From DAOMOD01 sp964526035 (lineage in GTDB: Bacteria; Pseudomonadota; Gammaproteobacteria; Xanthomonadales; BPKI01), in NCBI GenBank assembly GCA_964526035.1, contig CAZGKE010000186.1, positions 1-6,139 on the forward strand: a stretch of DNA of 6,139 bases, read 5' to 3'. The notes under the pieces are model-generated. The model saw nothing but the letters and a program-made list of their open reading frames with translations, was not told the origin of the DNA and did not search any database. The translations under genes and the position numbers were made by a program. Below are positions 1 to 5,857 of this stretch, piece after piece (position 1 is the first letter of the stretch; the number at the start of each line of letters is the position of its first letter).

Positions 1-1
1 C

Positions 2-829
2 ATCGCGCTCATGCGCAGCGTCCAGGATGGACCGTTCCACCGGCTTTCGCAGGGCTTGGTCGGGCTCGCCCACTTCCTGATCCAGACCGATCGTTTCGAC
101 GAGGCTGGTATCGCGATCGATGAGGCGCTCGCCGTCGACATGGAGGCGTTCGGTCCCGACCATGTGCGCACTGCGATCACACTTGATGCGCAGGGTGTCT
201 TGCATCGCCGGATGCAGGATTTTCCTGCCGCGGAGGTTGCCACGCGTGGCGCGCTCGAAATCCTTCAGCGCCATGCGAAGGCAGCCAGCTTCGAGGCGGA
301 ACTTGCGCTGACCCGCGTGCGTCTGGCCGGCGTCGTGAATGCGCTCGGGCGCAGTGAGGAGGCCGCGGAACTGCTCGGCGATGCGCCTGAGGAACTCGCC
401 AGGCTCTACGGCACGCCGAGCCGCGAGCTCGCCGAAGCGCACGCCGTCGGCGGCGAGATCGCACTTGCCCGCGGCAATCCATCGAGTGCTCTCGATCATG
501 CTGATCGCGCGCTCGTTGTCCTTCGAACTCTCGATGTGCCCTCCATCCCGTGGGAGGTTGCTCATCGCGCATTGCGCGCGAAGGCATTGCTCGCACAGCA
601 GCGACCCGTCGACGCCCGCGCAGACATCGCATCTGCGATTGACCGTCTGCGTGCCGCCAACCCGCAAGGCAAGACGGGTCTTGTCCGCCTCCTGGCACTT
701 CGCGCTCGCATCGAACGCGCTGCAGGCGATGAACAAGCCGCGAACGACGCCATTGCGCAGGCGCGCCTGCTCGGCGTCCCGGCACACTTGCTCGACCGCG
801 ACGACCGCGAGCTGTTGCGGCCCGAATAG
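2..829 (+). CDS. TPR-repeat protein, C-terminal fragment (5' end outside window)
   Basis: The frame is open to the left edge, so the first ATG at 11 need not be the real start and the N-terminus is missing. About 275 residues remain, ending at TAG 827-829. The visible part is almost entirely helical, with tetratricopeptide-type repeats. Counting from the ATG at 11, helix pairs lie near residues 12-45, 54-87, 99-130, 141-174, 182-215 and 225-256, with TPR-like small and aromatic positions such as GLVGLAHFL, RFDEAGIAIDEAL and GNPSSALDHADRAL. The FGPDHV linker at 47-52 is typical of the kinesin-light-chain-like TPR_10/TPR_12 type. Such repeats mediate protein-protein contacts. In this bacterial group similar C-termini often belong to Ser/Thr protein kinases or winged-helix regulators with TPR tails, but no kinase or DNA-binding motif is visible here, so the full protein's role is unknown. 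No transmembrane segment is seen. The gene is followed by about 200 bases before the next start, with no clear terminator. Confidence 0.85.
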   Translation: MALMRSVQDGPFHRLSQGLVGLAHFLIQTDRFDEAGIAIDEALAVDMEAFGPDHVRTAITLDAQGVLHRRMQDFPAAEVATRGALEILQRHAKAASFEAELALTRVRLAGVVNALGRSEEAAELLGDAPEELARLYGTPSRELAEAHAVGGEIALARGNPSSALDHADRALVVLRTLDVPSIPWEVAHRALRAKALLAQQRPVDARADIASAIDRLRAANPQGKTGLVRLLALRARIERAAGDEQAANDAIAQARLLGVPAHLLDRDDRELLRPE

Positions 830-1017
830 GCCGGATTCGCACCGTACGCTGATGAGCGGCCCGGTCGCACGGTCTGGCAGGATCGGCAAGCTTTGCACCT
901 CGCAACGCAGTACGTGCGGGCTCCACCCGCAACCCCACCGTGGCGCGCCAAGAACCCCGATGACACAGCGCGCCCTTGAACGGCGTTACCCGGGATATAC
1001 CCACTCACGGGTGTCCT

Positions 1018-1022
1018 GGGAG
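1018..1022 (+). promoter_or_regulatory. Ribosome binding site for the beta-helix protein
   Basis: GGGAG lies 8 bases before the ATG at 1031, a normal Shine-Dalgarno distance. It supports 1031 as the start, and a good signal peptide follows directly. The 200 bases before it (830-1030) hold a small perfect hairpin, TGCGGG at 915-920 and CCCGCA at 926-931, without a T-tract. I see no other structure that I can name there. Confidence 0.6.
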
Positions 1023-1030
1023 TCCGCGTC

Positions 1031-2677
1031 ATGCCACATCGTCGAATCGTTCGTACCGCGAACGCGTTGCTTGCCGGCTTGATCGCATTCTCGGGCAGTG
1101 CCGGGGCCGCGATCTTCACCGTCGGTACCGGCGCCGGCTGCACCCACGGCACCATCCAGTCGGCACTCGATGCCGCCGCCGCAGCGCCCGGTGCCGACAC
1201 CGTGCGCCTGACCCGATCGCTGACCTACCAGCCCGAAGCGAACATCATCAACGATACCGGGAACCTCAACCTGGTCGGTGGATTCGCCACCTGCACGCAG
1301 ACGGCCACCGACAACGTCAAGACGGTCGTCAGCGGTGTCGGTGGCGCGGCGGCACCGGTGTTCATCATCACGGCAGGCACCGGGGTCGTGATCAAGCTGC
1401 GCCACCTGACCATCACCGGGGGTGATGTGCCTGGCGGCGGCGCGGGGGGTGGCATCCACTTCCAGGGTGATGGCGCCCTCGAGATCATCGAAAGCGACAT
1501 CATCAACAACTCGGCGGCCTACGGTGGTGGCATCTACGCGCTGGGTACCGGCACCAACGCCGAGTTGATCATCAGCGCAGGCGTCATCATCAGCGGCAAC
1601 ACCGGCCGCTACAGCGGCGGCGGCGTCTCGATCGGCGGCCCGATCGAAATGAGCATGCTCGCACCCAACAGCATCATCGCCTTCAACCAGGCGCTGGGCC
1701 AGGCGGCAGGCACCGGCTACGGCGGCGGCTTGCAGGTCAGCGGCCAGGCTTTCGCCTACATCGGTAGCTCGGGTGTTGGCGGGCTGGGCGCGATCTATGC
1801 AAACGAGGCGATCGATGGCGGCGGCATTTCGATCACCAGNNNNNNNNNNNNNNNNNNNNNNNNNNNNNNNNNNNNNNNNNNNNNNNNNNNNNNNNNNNNN
1901 NNNNNNNNNNNNNNNNNNNNNNNNNNNNNNNNNNNNNNNTCCTGTACACACCCCGCTGCCGTTCGTTGTGCAAGCGGAATACCGTGCAACACGATCTCTG
2001 CAAACGACGCGGTAACTACTGGCGGGCAGTTCTCCGACGGTGCCACGCTGCGGCTCCTCGCTGCTTCGCGTATCGAGGCTTACCGCTTCGAGATGCGTGG
2101 CAACCGGGCAGGGGATGCAATCCGCAAGAACGGGGGCAACGGCTATGTGAGCATATCGGATTGCCTGCTGGCCGAGAACCTGGTTGCGCGCCAGCTGATT
2201 CGTTGGGAGGGCGAATCATTCGGTGGGATCGCAAACTGTACGATCGCACGCAACACGATCGGCTCGACTGACGTGATTCACAACGAGGATAGGGTGAGTC
2301 TTGCGTCGAGCATCATCGACCAACCCGGACATCTCACCATCGCCTTTTCTGGTCAAGAAGACCAGTTGGTTGTCAGCAATATGCTGGCGTCCGACATCAC
2401 CACCCTGCCTGCCCATCCGAGCATCATCAGCGGCGCTCCGTCGTTCGTCGATGCGGCCAATGGCAACTATCGCCTGTGCCAGGACTCGCCGGCCGTCGAC
2501 TTTGCGGAGCCGGTGGTCGGCGATGATCGCGACCTCGACAACCTGCCGCGCGACCAGGACATTCCAGAGGTACCAGACCTGTTTGGCGTGCGTGATCTCG
2601 GCGCCTATGAGCTCCAGCCCGGAACGCCCGGCTGCGGCGCGGGGATCGCGATCTTTGCCAACGGCTTCGAAGATTGA
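1031..2677 (+). CDS. Exported right-handed parallel beta-helix protein with choice-of-anchor-Q-like C-terminus; interrupted by assembly gap
   Basis: The product is predicted to be secreted or surface-exposed; its ligand or enzymatic role is unknown. Residues 1-26 form a Sec signal peptide: a basic start (PHRR), a hydrophobic stretch (ANALLAGLIAF) and cleavage probably after SAGA. The mature start, with GCTHGTIQSALDAA (36-49) and LVGGFATC (81-88), is typical of a family of secreted beta-helix proteins in Xanthomonadales; Cys37 and Cys88 could form a disulfide. Residues 110-269 are Gly/Asn/Ile-rich rungs such as GGGIHF, NNSAAYGGGIYA and YSGGGVSIGG, with a regular inside/outside pattern. After the gap, Cys305, Cys313 and Cys319 precede further rungs. 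Residues 472-528 (FVDAANGNYRL, SPAVDF, GDDRDLDNLPRDQD, DLGAYEL) match the choice-of-anchor Q pattern. The protein ends in IFANGFED. Residues 270-303 are unknown because of 100 N, so the true length and even the continuity are uncertain; the two sides are in the same frame by coordinate. No catalytic residues are evident, so an adhesin or polysaccharide-interacting role is only a guess. Confidence 0.85.
   Translation: MPHRRIVRTANALLAGLIAFSGSAGAAIFTVGTGAGCTHGTIQSALDAAAAAPGADTVRLTRSLTYQPEANIINDTGNLNLVGGFATCTQTATDNVKTVVSGVGGAAAPVFIITAGTGVVIKLRHLTITGGDVPGGGAGGGIHFQGDGALEIIESDIINNSAAYGGGIYALGTGTNAELIISAGVIISGNTGRYSGGGVSIGGPIEMSMLAPNSIIAFNQALGQAAGTGYGGGLQVSGQAFAYIGSSGVGGLGAIYANEAIDGGGISITXXXXXXXXXXXXXXXXXXXXXXXXXXXXXXXXXXSCTHPAAVRCASGIPCNTISANDAVTTGGQFSDGATLRLLAASRIEAYRFEMRGNRAGDAIRKNGGNGYVSISDCLLAENLVARQLIRWEGESFGGIANCTIARNTIGSTDVIHNEDRVSLASSIIDQPGHLTIAFSGQEDQLVVSNMLASDITTLPAHPSIISGAPSFVDAANGNYRLCQDSPAVDFAEPVVGDDRDLDNLPRDQDIPEVPDLFGVRDLGAYELQPGTPGCGAGIAIFANGFED
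1840..1939. other. Assembly gap, exactly 100 N
   Basis: A run of exactly 100 undetermined bases is the usual placeholder for a scaffold gap of unknown size, so the real distance may differ. It falls inside the Gly-rich repeat section of the beta-helix gene, where short-read assembly commonly fails. The real missing segment may be longer than the 34 residues implied. Confidence 0.97.
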
Positions 2678-2705
2678 GGTCGGTTCTTCGGCCGGACGAA
2701 ACGAT

Positions 2706-2845
2706 CGAGCCGTGCAAGAGACAAGACTGATCGCAACACCGTTCGCGCCGCCGGCTCATGGCGGAAGGAATCCGCCGCGCAGCATCCCGTCAGCGAGCCG
2801 AACAAGCAATCGATTCTGCCGTTCTGACAGCGACAGTTCGGCTCG
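2706..2845. repeat. Alternating inverted repeats of CGAGCCG
   Basis: The motif occurs four times in alternating orientation: CGAGCCG at 2706-2712, CGGCTC at 2752-2757 (one base short), CGAGCCG at 2794-2800 and CGGCTCG at 2839-2845, with starts 46, 42 and 45 bases apart. The last two copies extend to a perfect 10-bp inverted repeat, CGAGCCGAAC (2794-2803) with GTTCGGCTCG (2836-2845). A separate hairpin, GGCGGA (2760-2765) with TCCGCC (2771-2776) and a 5-base loop, sits between copies two and three. Each inner copy can pair with either neighbour, so mutually exclusive folds are possible. Confidence 0.6.
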
Positions 2846-2935
2846 GTGGTCTGGTGGCGAATGGCGCGCAAGCAAAGTGCGCCACGCGTCAGCCAAGACG
2901 TGAAGCACCGCTCGTCGGCAAGGCAAGTTGACCCG

Positions 2936-2954
2936 TCCGCCGTGAGGGGGCGGA
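2936..2954. repeat. Hairpin TCCGCC / GGCGGA
   Basis: A perfect 6-bp stem, TCCGCC at 2936-2941 and GGCGGA at 2949-2954, with a 7-base loop. On the plus strand it is followed by only a short A-run; on the minus strand a T-run precedes rather than follows it. It therefore does not qualify as an intrinsic terminator in either direction. Confidence 0.5.
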
Positions 2955-2982
2955 AAACAGGCATGGATGGCGGAACAAGCGC

Positions 2983-2996
2983 CCGCCGACAGGCGG
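2983..2996. repeat. Hairpin 14-mer, copy 1
   Basis: CCGCC (2983-2987), loop GACA and GGCGG (2992-2996) form a perfect 5-bp stem with a 4-base loop. A second copy with one base changed lies at 3083-3096, exactly 100 bases further on. Confidence 0.6.
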
Positions 2997-3016
2997 ACAT
3001 ACCCGCAGGACGTGCA

Positions 3017-3051
3017 GACCTCCGCGGTCGCCCACGGGTGCGCTCCTGCAT
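3017..3051 (-). repeat. REP-like extragenic palindrome
   Basis: Read on the minus strand, positions 3051 to 3030 give ATGCAGGAGCGCACCCGTGG, then GCGACC. This resembles the short REP-type palindromes with a GTAGGAGC-like head and a GCGAC-like end that are common between genes in Lysobacter, Stenotrophomonas, Pseudomonas and relatives. The core can fold as CGC-CC / GG-GCG with one bulged base. An adjoining small stem pairs GACC (3017-3020) with GGTC (3026-3029). The match is from memory and the element is imperfect. No REP-associated transposase is in the window. Confidence 0.45.
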
Positions 3052-3082
3052 AATTGCGACGAGCAGAGAAGAGTCGACGCAA

Positions 3083-3096
3083 CCACCGACAGGCGG
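3083..3096. repeat. Hairpin 14-mer, copy 2
   Basis: CCACC (3083-3087), loop GACA and GGCGG (3092-3096) differ from copy 1 at one base only, which leaves a wobble pair when read as RNA from the minus strand. It lies 12 bases past the dctM stop codon. On the minus strand it is followed by a mixed T/C stretch rather than a clean T-tract, so it could be a weak dctM transcript end but not a convincing one. Confidence 0.5.
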
Positions 3097-3107
3097 GCAA
3101 CCCCCGT

Positions 3108-4403
3108 TCATCCCACCATCCGCCCCGGCAACCACGTGACGATCCCTGGAAACGCCGCAATCAGCACGATCGCCAGCAGCATCAGCAGAAAGAACGGCAA
3201 GGCAGCCCGCGCGATGGTGAGGATGTCGCGGCCGGTCAGACTCTGGATGACGAACAGGTTGAAGCCGATCGGTGGGGTGATCTGCGACATCTCCACCACC
3301 AGTACCAGATAGATGCCGAACCAGAGTGGATCGATGCCTGCTTCCAGCACCACGGGGAGCAGGACTGCCGTGGTCAGCACCACCAGGGAGATGCCGTCGA
3401 GGAAGCACCCCAGCAGCAGAAACAGGAAAGTCAGCAGTGCCAGCAGCCACATCGGCGACAGGCCGAGCGCGGTCACGCCCTCGACCAGCGCGCGTGGAAC
3501 ACCGGTAAAGCCCATGGCCACGGTCAGGAAGGCCGCGCCGGCCAGAATGAAGGCGATCATGCAGCTGGTGCGGGTCGCCGCCAGCAGGGCTTCGCTGAAA
3601 TTGCTCCAGGACAATGACCCGCTGAGAGCGGCCAGCAGCAGCGCACCGGCAACGCCGAGCGCGGCGGCCTCGGTAGCGGTGGCGAGGCCGGCGTAGATGG
3701 CGCCGATCACCAGGACGATCAGGGAAAGCACCGGCAACAGGCGGGACAGCGCGGCAACCCGAGCGGACCAGGGCAGCGCCTGCTCAACTTCCGCTGCGAG
3801 TCTGCCCGGCGCGCGCAGCATGGTCCAGGCCATGAACAGCGCGATCAGCATGAGACCCGGCAGCACCCCGGCGAGAAACAGTCGAGCGATCGACACCTGT
3901 GCCGAAACGCCATAGACGATGAGAATGATCGACGGCGGAATCAGGAGTCCAAGGGTCGCCGAACCGGCCAGCGTTCCGATGGCGAGGCGCTGGTCATAGC
4001 CGCGGCGTTCCAGCTCCGGCAGGGTCATGCGGCCGATGGTGGCGCAGGTCGCTGCGGATGAGCCGGAGACCGCAGCGAACACGCCGCAGCCAAGAATGTT
4101 GGCGTGCAGGAGGCCGCCGGGGAGGCGACCGAGCCAGGGGGCCAGGCCGCGGAACAGGTCCTCAGCCAGACGCGAGCGGAACAGGATCTCGCCCATCCAG
4201 ATGAACAGGGGCAGCGCGGTCAACGACCACGCAGAGGTCGCGCCCCAGGTGGTGGTGGCCATGATCGCGCCGATCGCGCCTGCGTCAGCGAGCCAGAGGC
4301 CGAAACCGGCTACCGCGAACAGCGCCAGCGCCACCCAAACCCCCGCTGCCAGCAGCAGAAGAAGCAGGGCGGCGAGCAGCAGCAGGCTGGTGATTGGCTC
4401 CAT
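3108..4403 (-). CDS. dctM: TRAP transporter large permease subunit (DctM family)
   Basis: This is the inner-membrane transport subunit of a tripartite ATP-independent periplasmic (TRAP) transporter. With the small subunit it moves the solute delivered by the periplasmic binding protein, driven by an ion gradient, usually sodium. The product has 431 residues, the usual length for the family, and is hydrophobic throughout with roughly a dozen membrane segments. Family signatures are clear: LPLFIWMGEIL (64-74), the GCGVFAAVSGSSAAT stretch near 105-119 followed by CATIG and ERRGYD (132-137), the LLIPPSIILIVYG stretch (153-165), ATEAAALGV (243-251), and EMSQITPPIGFNLFV (371-385). No key region is missing or broken. 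The start ATG at 4401-4403 lies 3 bases after the dctQ stop, so translation is probably coupled; only a weak GGA precedes it. It is the last gene of the operon. The symbol is the family name and does not prove a dicarboxylate substrate. Confidence 0.95.
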   Translation of the reverse strand: MEPITSLLLLAALLLLLLAAGVWVALALFAVAGFGLWLADAGAIGAIMATTTWGATSAWSLTALPLFIWMGEILFRSRLAEDLFRGLAPWLGRLPGGLLHANILGCGVFAAVSGSSAATCATIGRMTLPELERRGYDQRLAIGTLAGSATLGLLIPPSIILIVYGVSAQVSIARLFLAGVLPGLMLIALFMAWTMLRAPGRLAAEVEQALPWSARVAALSRLLPVLSLIVLVIGAIYAGLATATEAAALGVAGALLLAALSGSLSWSNFSEALLAATRTSCMIAFILAGAAFLTVAMGFTGVPRALVEGVTALGLSPMWLLALLTFLFLLLGCFLDGISLVVLTTAVLLPVVLEAGIDPLWFGIYLVLVVEMSQITPPIGFNLFVIQSLTGRDILTIARAALPFFLLMLLAIVLIAAFPGIVTWLPGRMVG

Positions 4404-4406
4404 GCC

Positions 4407-4895
4407 TCAGTCCGACGGCCGAGGCGATCGCTTCAGGCGCTGCACGGCGGTGTCGAGCAAGGCCACTGCAAACACCGCCAGCCCGATCGCCATCGGCGCC
4501 TGCGGCAGCCACAGCGGCACCGCCACGTGGCCGCTGGAAACTTCGCCGAATCGCCATGATTCGACCACCATCGCGCCCGCATGCCACGCGGCCCACACAG
4601 TGAAGAGCACACCAAGCAGCAGGACGCACGATTCCACGGCGTTGCGCCCGCGTGCGGGCAGGCGGGTCCACAGCAGATCGACGCGGATATGTGCGCCGGC
4701 CTTCAGCGTCGGCGCCAGCGCCAGGAAGGTCGACGCCGCGAGCAGATAGCCGGCGAAATCCTCCGCCGACGGCACCACCAGTCCGAACCAGCGGCCGACG
4801 ATCTGAGCCAGCACCAGCAGTGCCATGCTGAGCAGACAGGCAGCCGCCAGCGCCGATGCGCCGAAGTAAAGGCGATCAAGGGCGGGCCGCAACAC
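4407..4895 (-). CDS. dctQ: TRAP transporter small permease subunit (DctQ family)
   Basis: This is the small inner-membrane subunit of the TRAP transporter, which supports and stabilises the large subunit. With the GTG start at 4895-4893 it has 162 residues, typical of DctQ, and four predicted membrane segments near 11-34, 47-64, 86-108 and 129-150. The family signature is visible in QIVGRWFG (31-38), the EDFAGYL segment (45-51) and the conserved KAGAHIRVDLL motif (65-75), followed by a basic cytoplasmic end. Start choice: the frame extends to an ATG at 4955, but those extra 20 residues are Arg/Gly-rich, overlap the end of dctP by 58 bases and have no ribosome site. The GTG sits 2 bases after the dctP stop; a TTG at 4892 or a CTG overlapping that stop are alternatives. 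Translation is probably coupled to dctP. The gene's end at TGA 4409-4407 is followed by dctM after 3 bases. Confidence 0.92.
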   Translation of the reverse strand: MLRPALDRLYFGASALAAACLLSMALLVLAQIVGRWFGLVVPSAEDFAGYLLAASTFLALAPTLKAGAHIRVDLLWTRLPARGRNAVESCVLLLGVLFTVWAAWHAGAMVVESWRFGEVSSGHVAVPLWLPQAPMAIGLAVFAVALLDTAVQRLKRSPRPSD

Positions 4896-4897
4896 CT

Positions 4898-5857
4898 TCA
4901 GCGTTCCAGCGCGTCCACCACGGACTGGCCGCGCTCGCCGACCTCGGCGAGCCATTCGTCGAGCAGGGTGCGGCCGATCGTGCGCAACTCGGCGTCGAGC
5001 TGATAGGAGGGCTCGGAGACTGCAATGCCGTTGTCGGCCAGTTGTGCGGTGTGCGCTGCGGCAACTTCCGCGGCCATCGCCCAGCCGCGAGTCTCGGCGC
5101 GGGCAGCGGCCTCGCGGATGAGCGAGCGCTGCGCTTCCGGCAGGCGTTCAAAGGCACGACGGTTGACGATGACCATGTTCTTCGGAATCCAGGCGCGGGT
5201 ATCGGTGTAGTAGCCGACGAAATCCCATGCCTGACTGCTGACCCCGGTGGACGCCGAGGTGATCATCGCTTCCACCATCCCGGTACCGAAGGCCTGGGCG
5301 ATCTCCGGCACTTGCACGGTGGTTGGCGTGGCGCCGAGCAGCACCGCAAGTCTCGAAGTCAACGGACTGTAGGCACGCATGCGCATGCCGCGCAGGTCGT
5401 CGACTTTGCTTACCGCAGTCTTGGTAAACAGCCCCTGCGGCGGCCAGGGCACGGCGAACAGGAGCACCAGTCCCTGTTGCGCAAGCGCTTCCTCCATGCC
5501 CGGGCGTGTCGCCTGCCAAAGCGTGCGTGCCGTGTCGAAATCAGTCGCCAGGAAGGGCAGGTTGTCGGCCTTGAAGAACGGGTCGTCGTTGCCGAGCAGC
5601 CCGATCAGCATCTCGCCGATCGGCACCTGTCCGCTGCGCACCGCTCGATGAATTTCTGCATGGCGAAACAGCGCGCCGTTGGCATGCACGACGATGTCGA
5701 GGGCGCCGTCGCTGGCAGCACGGACATCGTCGGCGAATTCGATGATGTTGCGCGTATGGTGCTCACCTTCGGGGTAGGGCGTGGGCATGTTCCAGCGTGC
5801 GGCAAGCGCGCTGGAGGCGAGCAGAGGCAGGGCGAGGAGCAGCAGCAGGCGCGTCAT
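4898..5857 (-). CDS. dctP: TRAP transporter periplasmic substrate-binding protein (DctP family)
   Basis: This is the exported receptor that binds the solute in the periplasm and hands it to DctQM. It has 319 residues, the normal length for the family. Residues 1-19 form a Sec signal peptide (MTRLLLLLALPLLASSALA) with cleavage near ALA/ARW. The mature protein starts WNMPTPYPEG. Further family features are a VHANGALF strand (57-64), WPPQGLFTK (138-146) and LRGMRMRAYSP (155-165), in which Arg161 matches the conserved carboxylate-binding arginine of TRAP receptors. AWIPKNMVIVN (222-232) follows. From memory, the MPT-YP start, WPPQGL and AW-PKNM-VN motifs recall the Bordetella pertussis DctP6/DctP7 type, for which pyroglutamate binding is known; the substrate here is therefore only a guess. 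It is the first gene of dctPQM, as expected. The ATG at 5855-5857 has no clear Shine-Dalgarno sequence (ACCTTGCGCGC precedes it), but the signal peptide makes this start convincing. Confidence 0.94.
   Translation of the reverse strand: MTRLLLLLALPLLASSALAARWNMPTPYPEGEHHTRNIIEFADDVRAASDGALDIVVHANGALFRHAEIHRAVRSGQVPIGEMLIGLLGNDDPFFKADNLPFLATDFDTARTLWQATRPGMEEALAQQGLVLLFAVPWPPQGLFTKTAVSKVDDLRGMRMRAYSPLTSRLAVLLGATPTTVQVPEIAQAFGTGMVEAMITSASTGVSSQAWDFVGYYTDTRAWIPKNMVIVNRRAFERLPEAQRSLIREAAARAETRGWAMAAEVAAAHTAQLADNGIAVSEPSYQLDAELRTIGRTLLDEWLAEVGERGQSVVDALER

Larger units (their letters stand above)
2678..3107. other. Gene-free convergent intergenic region rich in inverted repeats
   Basis: This 430-base stretch lies between the stop of the plus-strand beta-helix gene and the stop of the minus-strand dctM, so transcripts from both sides run into it. 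Several open frames cross it on both strands, but none has a recognisable domain, a plausible ribosome site or protein-like composition, and they run through palindromes. No canonical terminator (hairpin plus T-tract) was found on either strand. It holds six copies of GGCGGA or its complement TCCGCC (starts at 2760, 2771, 2936, 2949, 2969, 2992), a motif alternating in orientation (2706-2845), a repeated hairpin 14-mer and a REP-like palindrome. Other small stems are GCGCA/TGCGC at 2866-2870 and 2878-2882. The 9-mer ATGGCGGAA occurs at 2758 and again at 2967. It may serve as a bidirectional transcript-end or mRNA-stability region; that is inference. Confidence 0.6.

Noticed and set aside
915..931. 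Possible terminator hairpin TGCGGG / CCCGCA after the TPR gene
   Set aside because: The 6-bp stem is perfect, but no T-run follows and it lies about 85 bases past the stop codon.
976..1001. Possible sigma-70 promoter TTGAAC ... TATACC before the beta-helix gene
   Set aside because: The hexamers are reasonable but only 14 bases apart, too short for a normal promoter; not supported without a mapped start.
986..1951. 321-codon Asp/Ala-rich minus-strand frame across the N gap
   Set aside because: It is antisense to the beta-helix gene; Asp and Val arise from reading its ATC and GGC-rich codons in reverse.
2983..3096. CRISPR-like spacing of the 14-mer repeat
   Set aside because: There are only two copies, the unit is too short, the 86-base interval is too long for a spacer, and no cas genes are present.
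2605..3450. 281-codon and overlapping 134-codon minus-strand frames across the convergent region
   Set aside because: They overlap dctM out of frame and pass through palindromes and the REP-like element. The Cys/Arg/Pro-rich sequence has no domain or ribosome site, so they look like translated repeats.
3054..3617. 187-codon Gln/His/Arg-rich open frame on the plus strand
   Set aside because: It is antisense to the 3' part of dctM; the Gln/His richness comes from reverse-reading Leu codons of a membrane protein.
4027..4749. 240-codon open frame on the plus strand
   Set aside because: It is antisense to dctM and dctQ, with low-complexity Ala/Arg/Ser composition and no recognisable domain.
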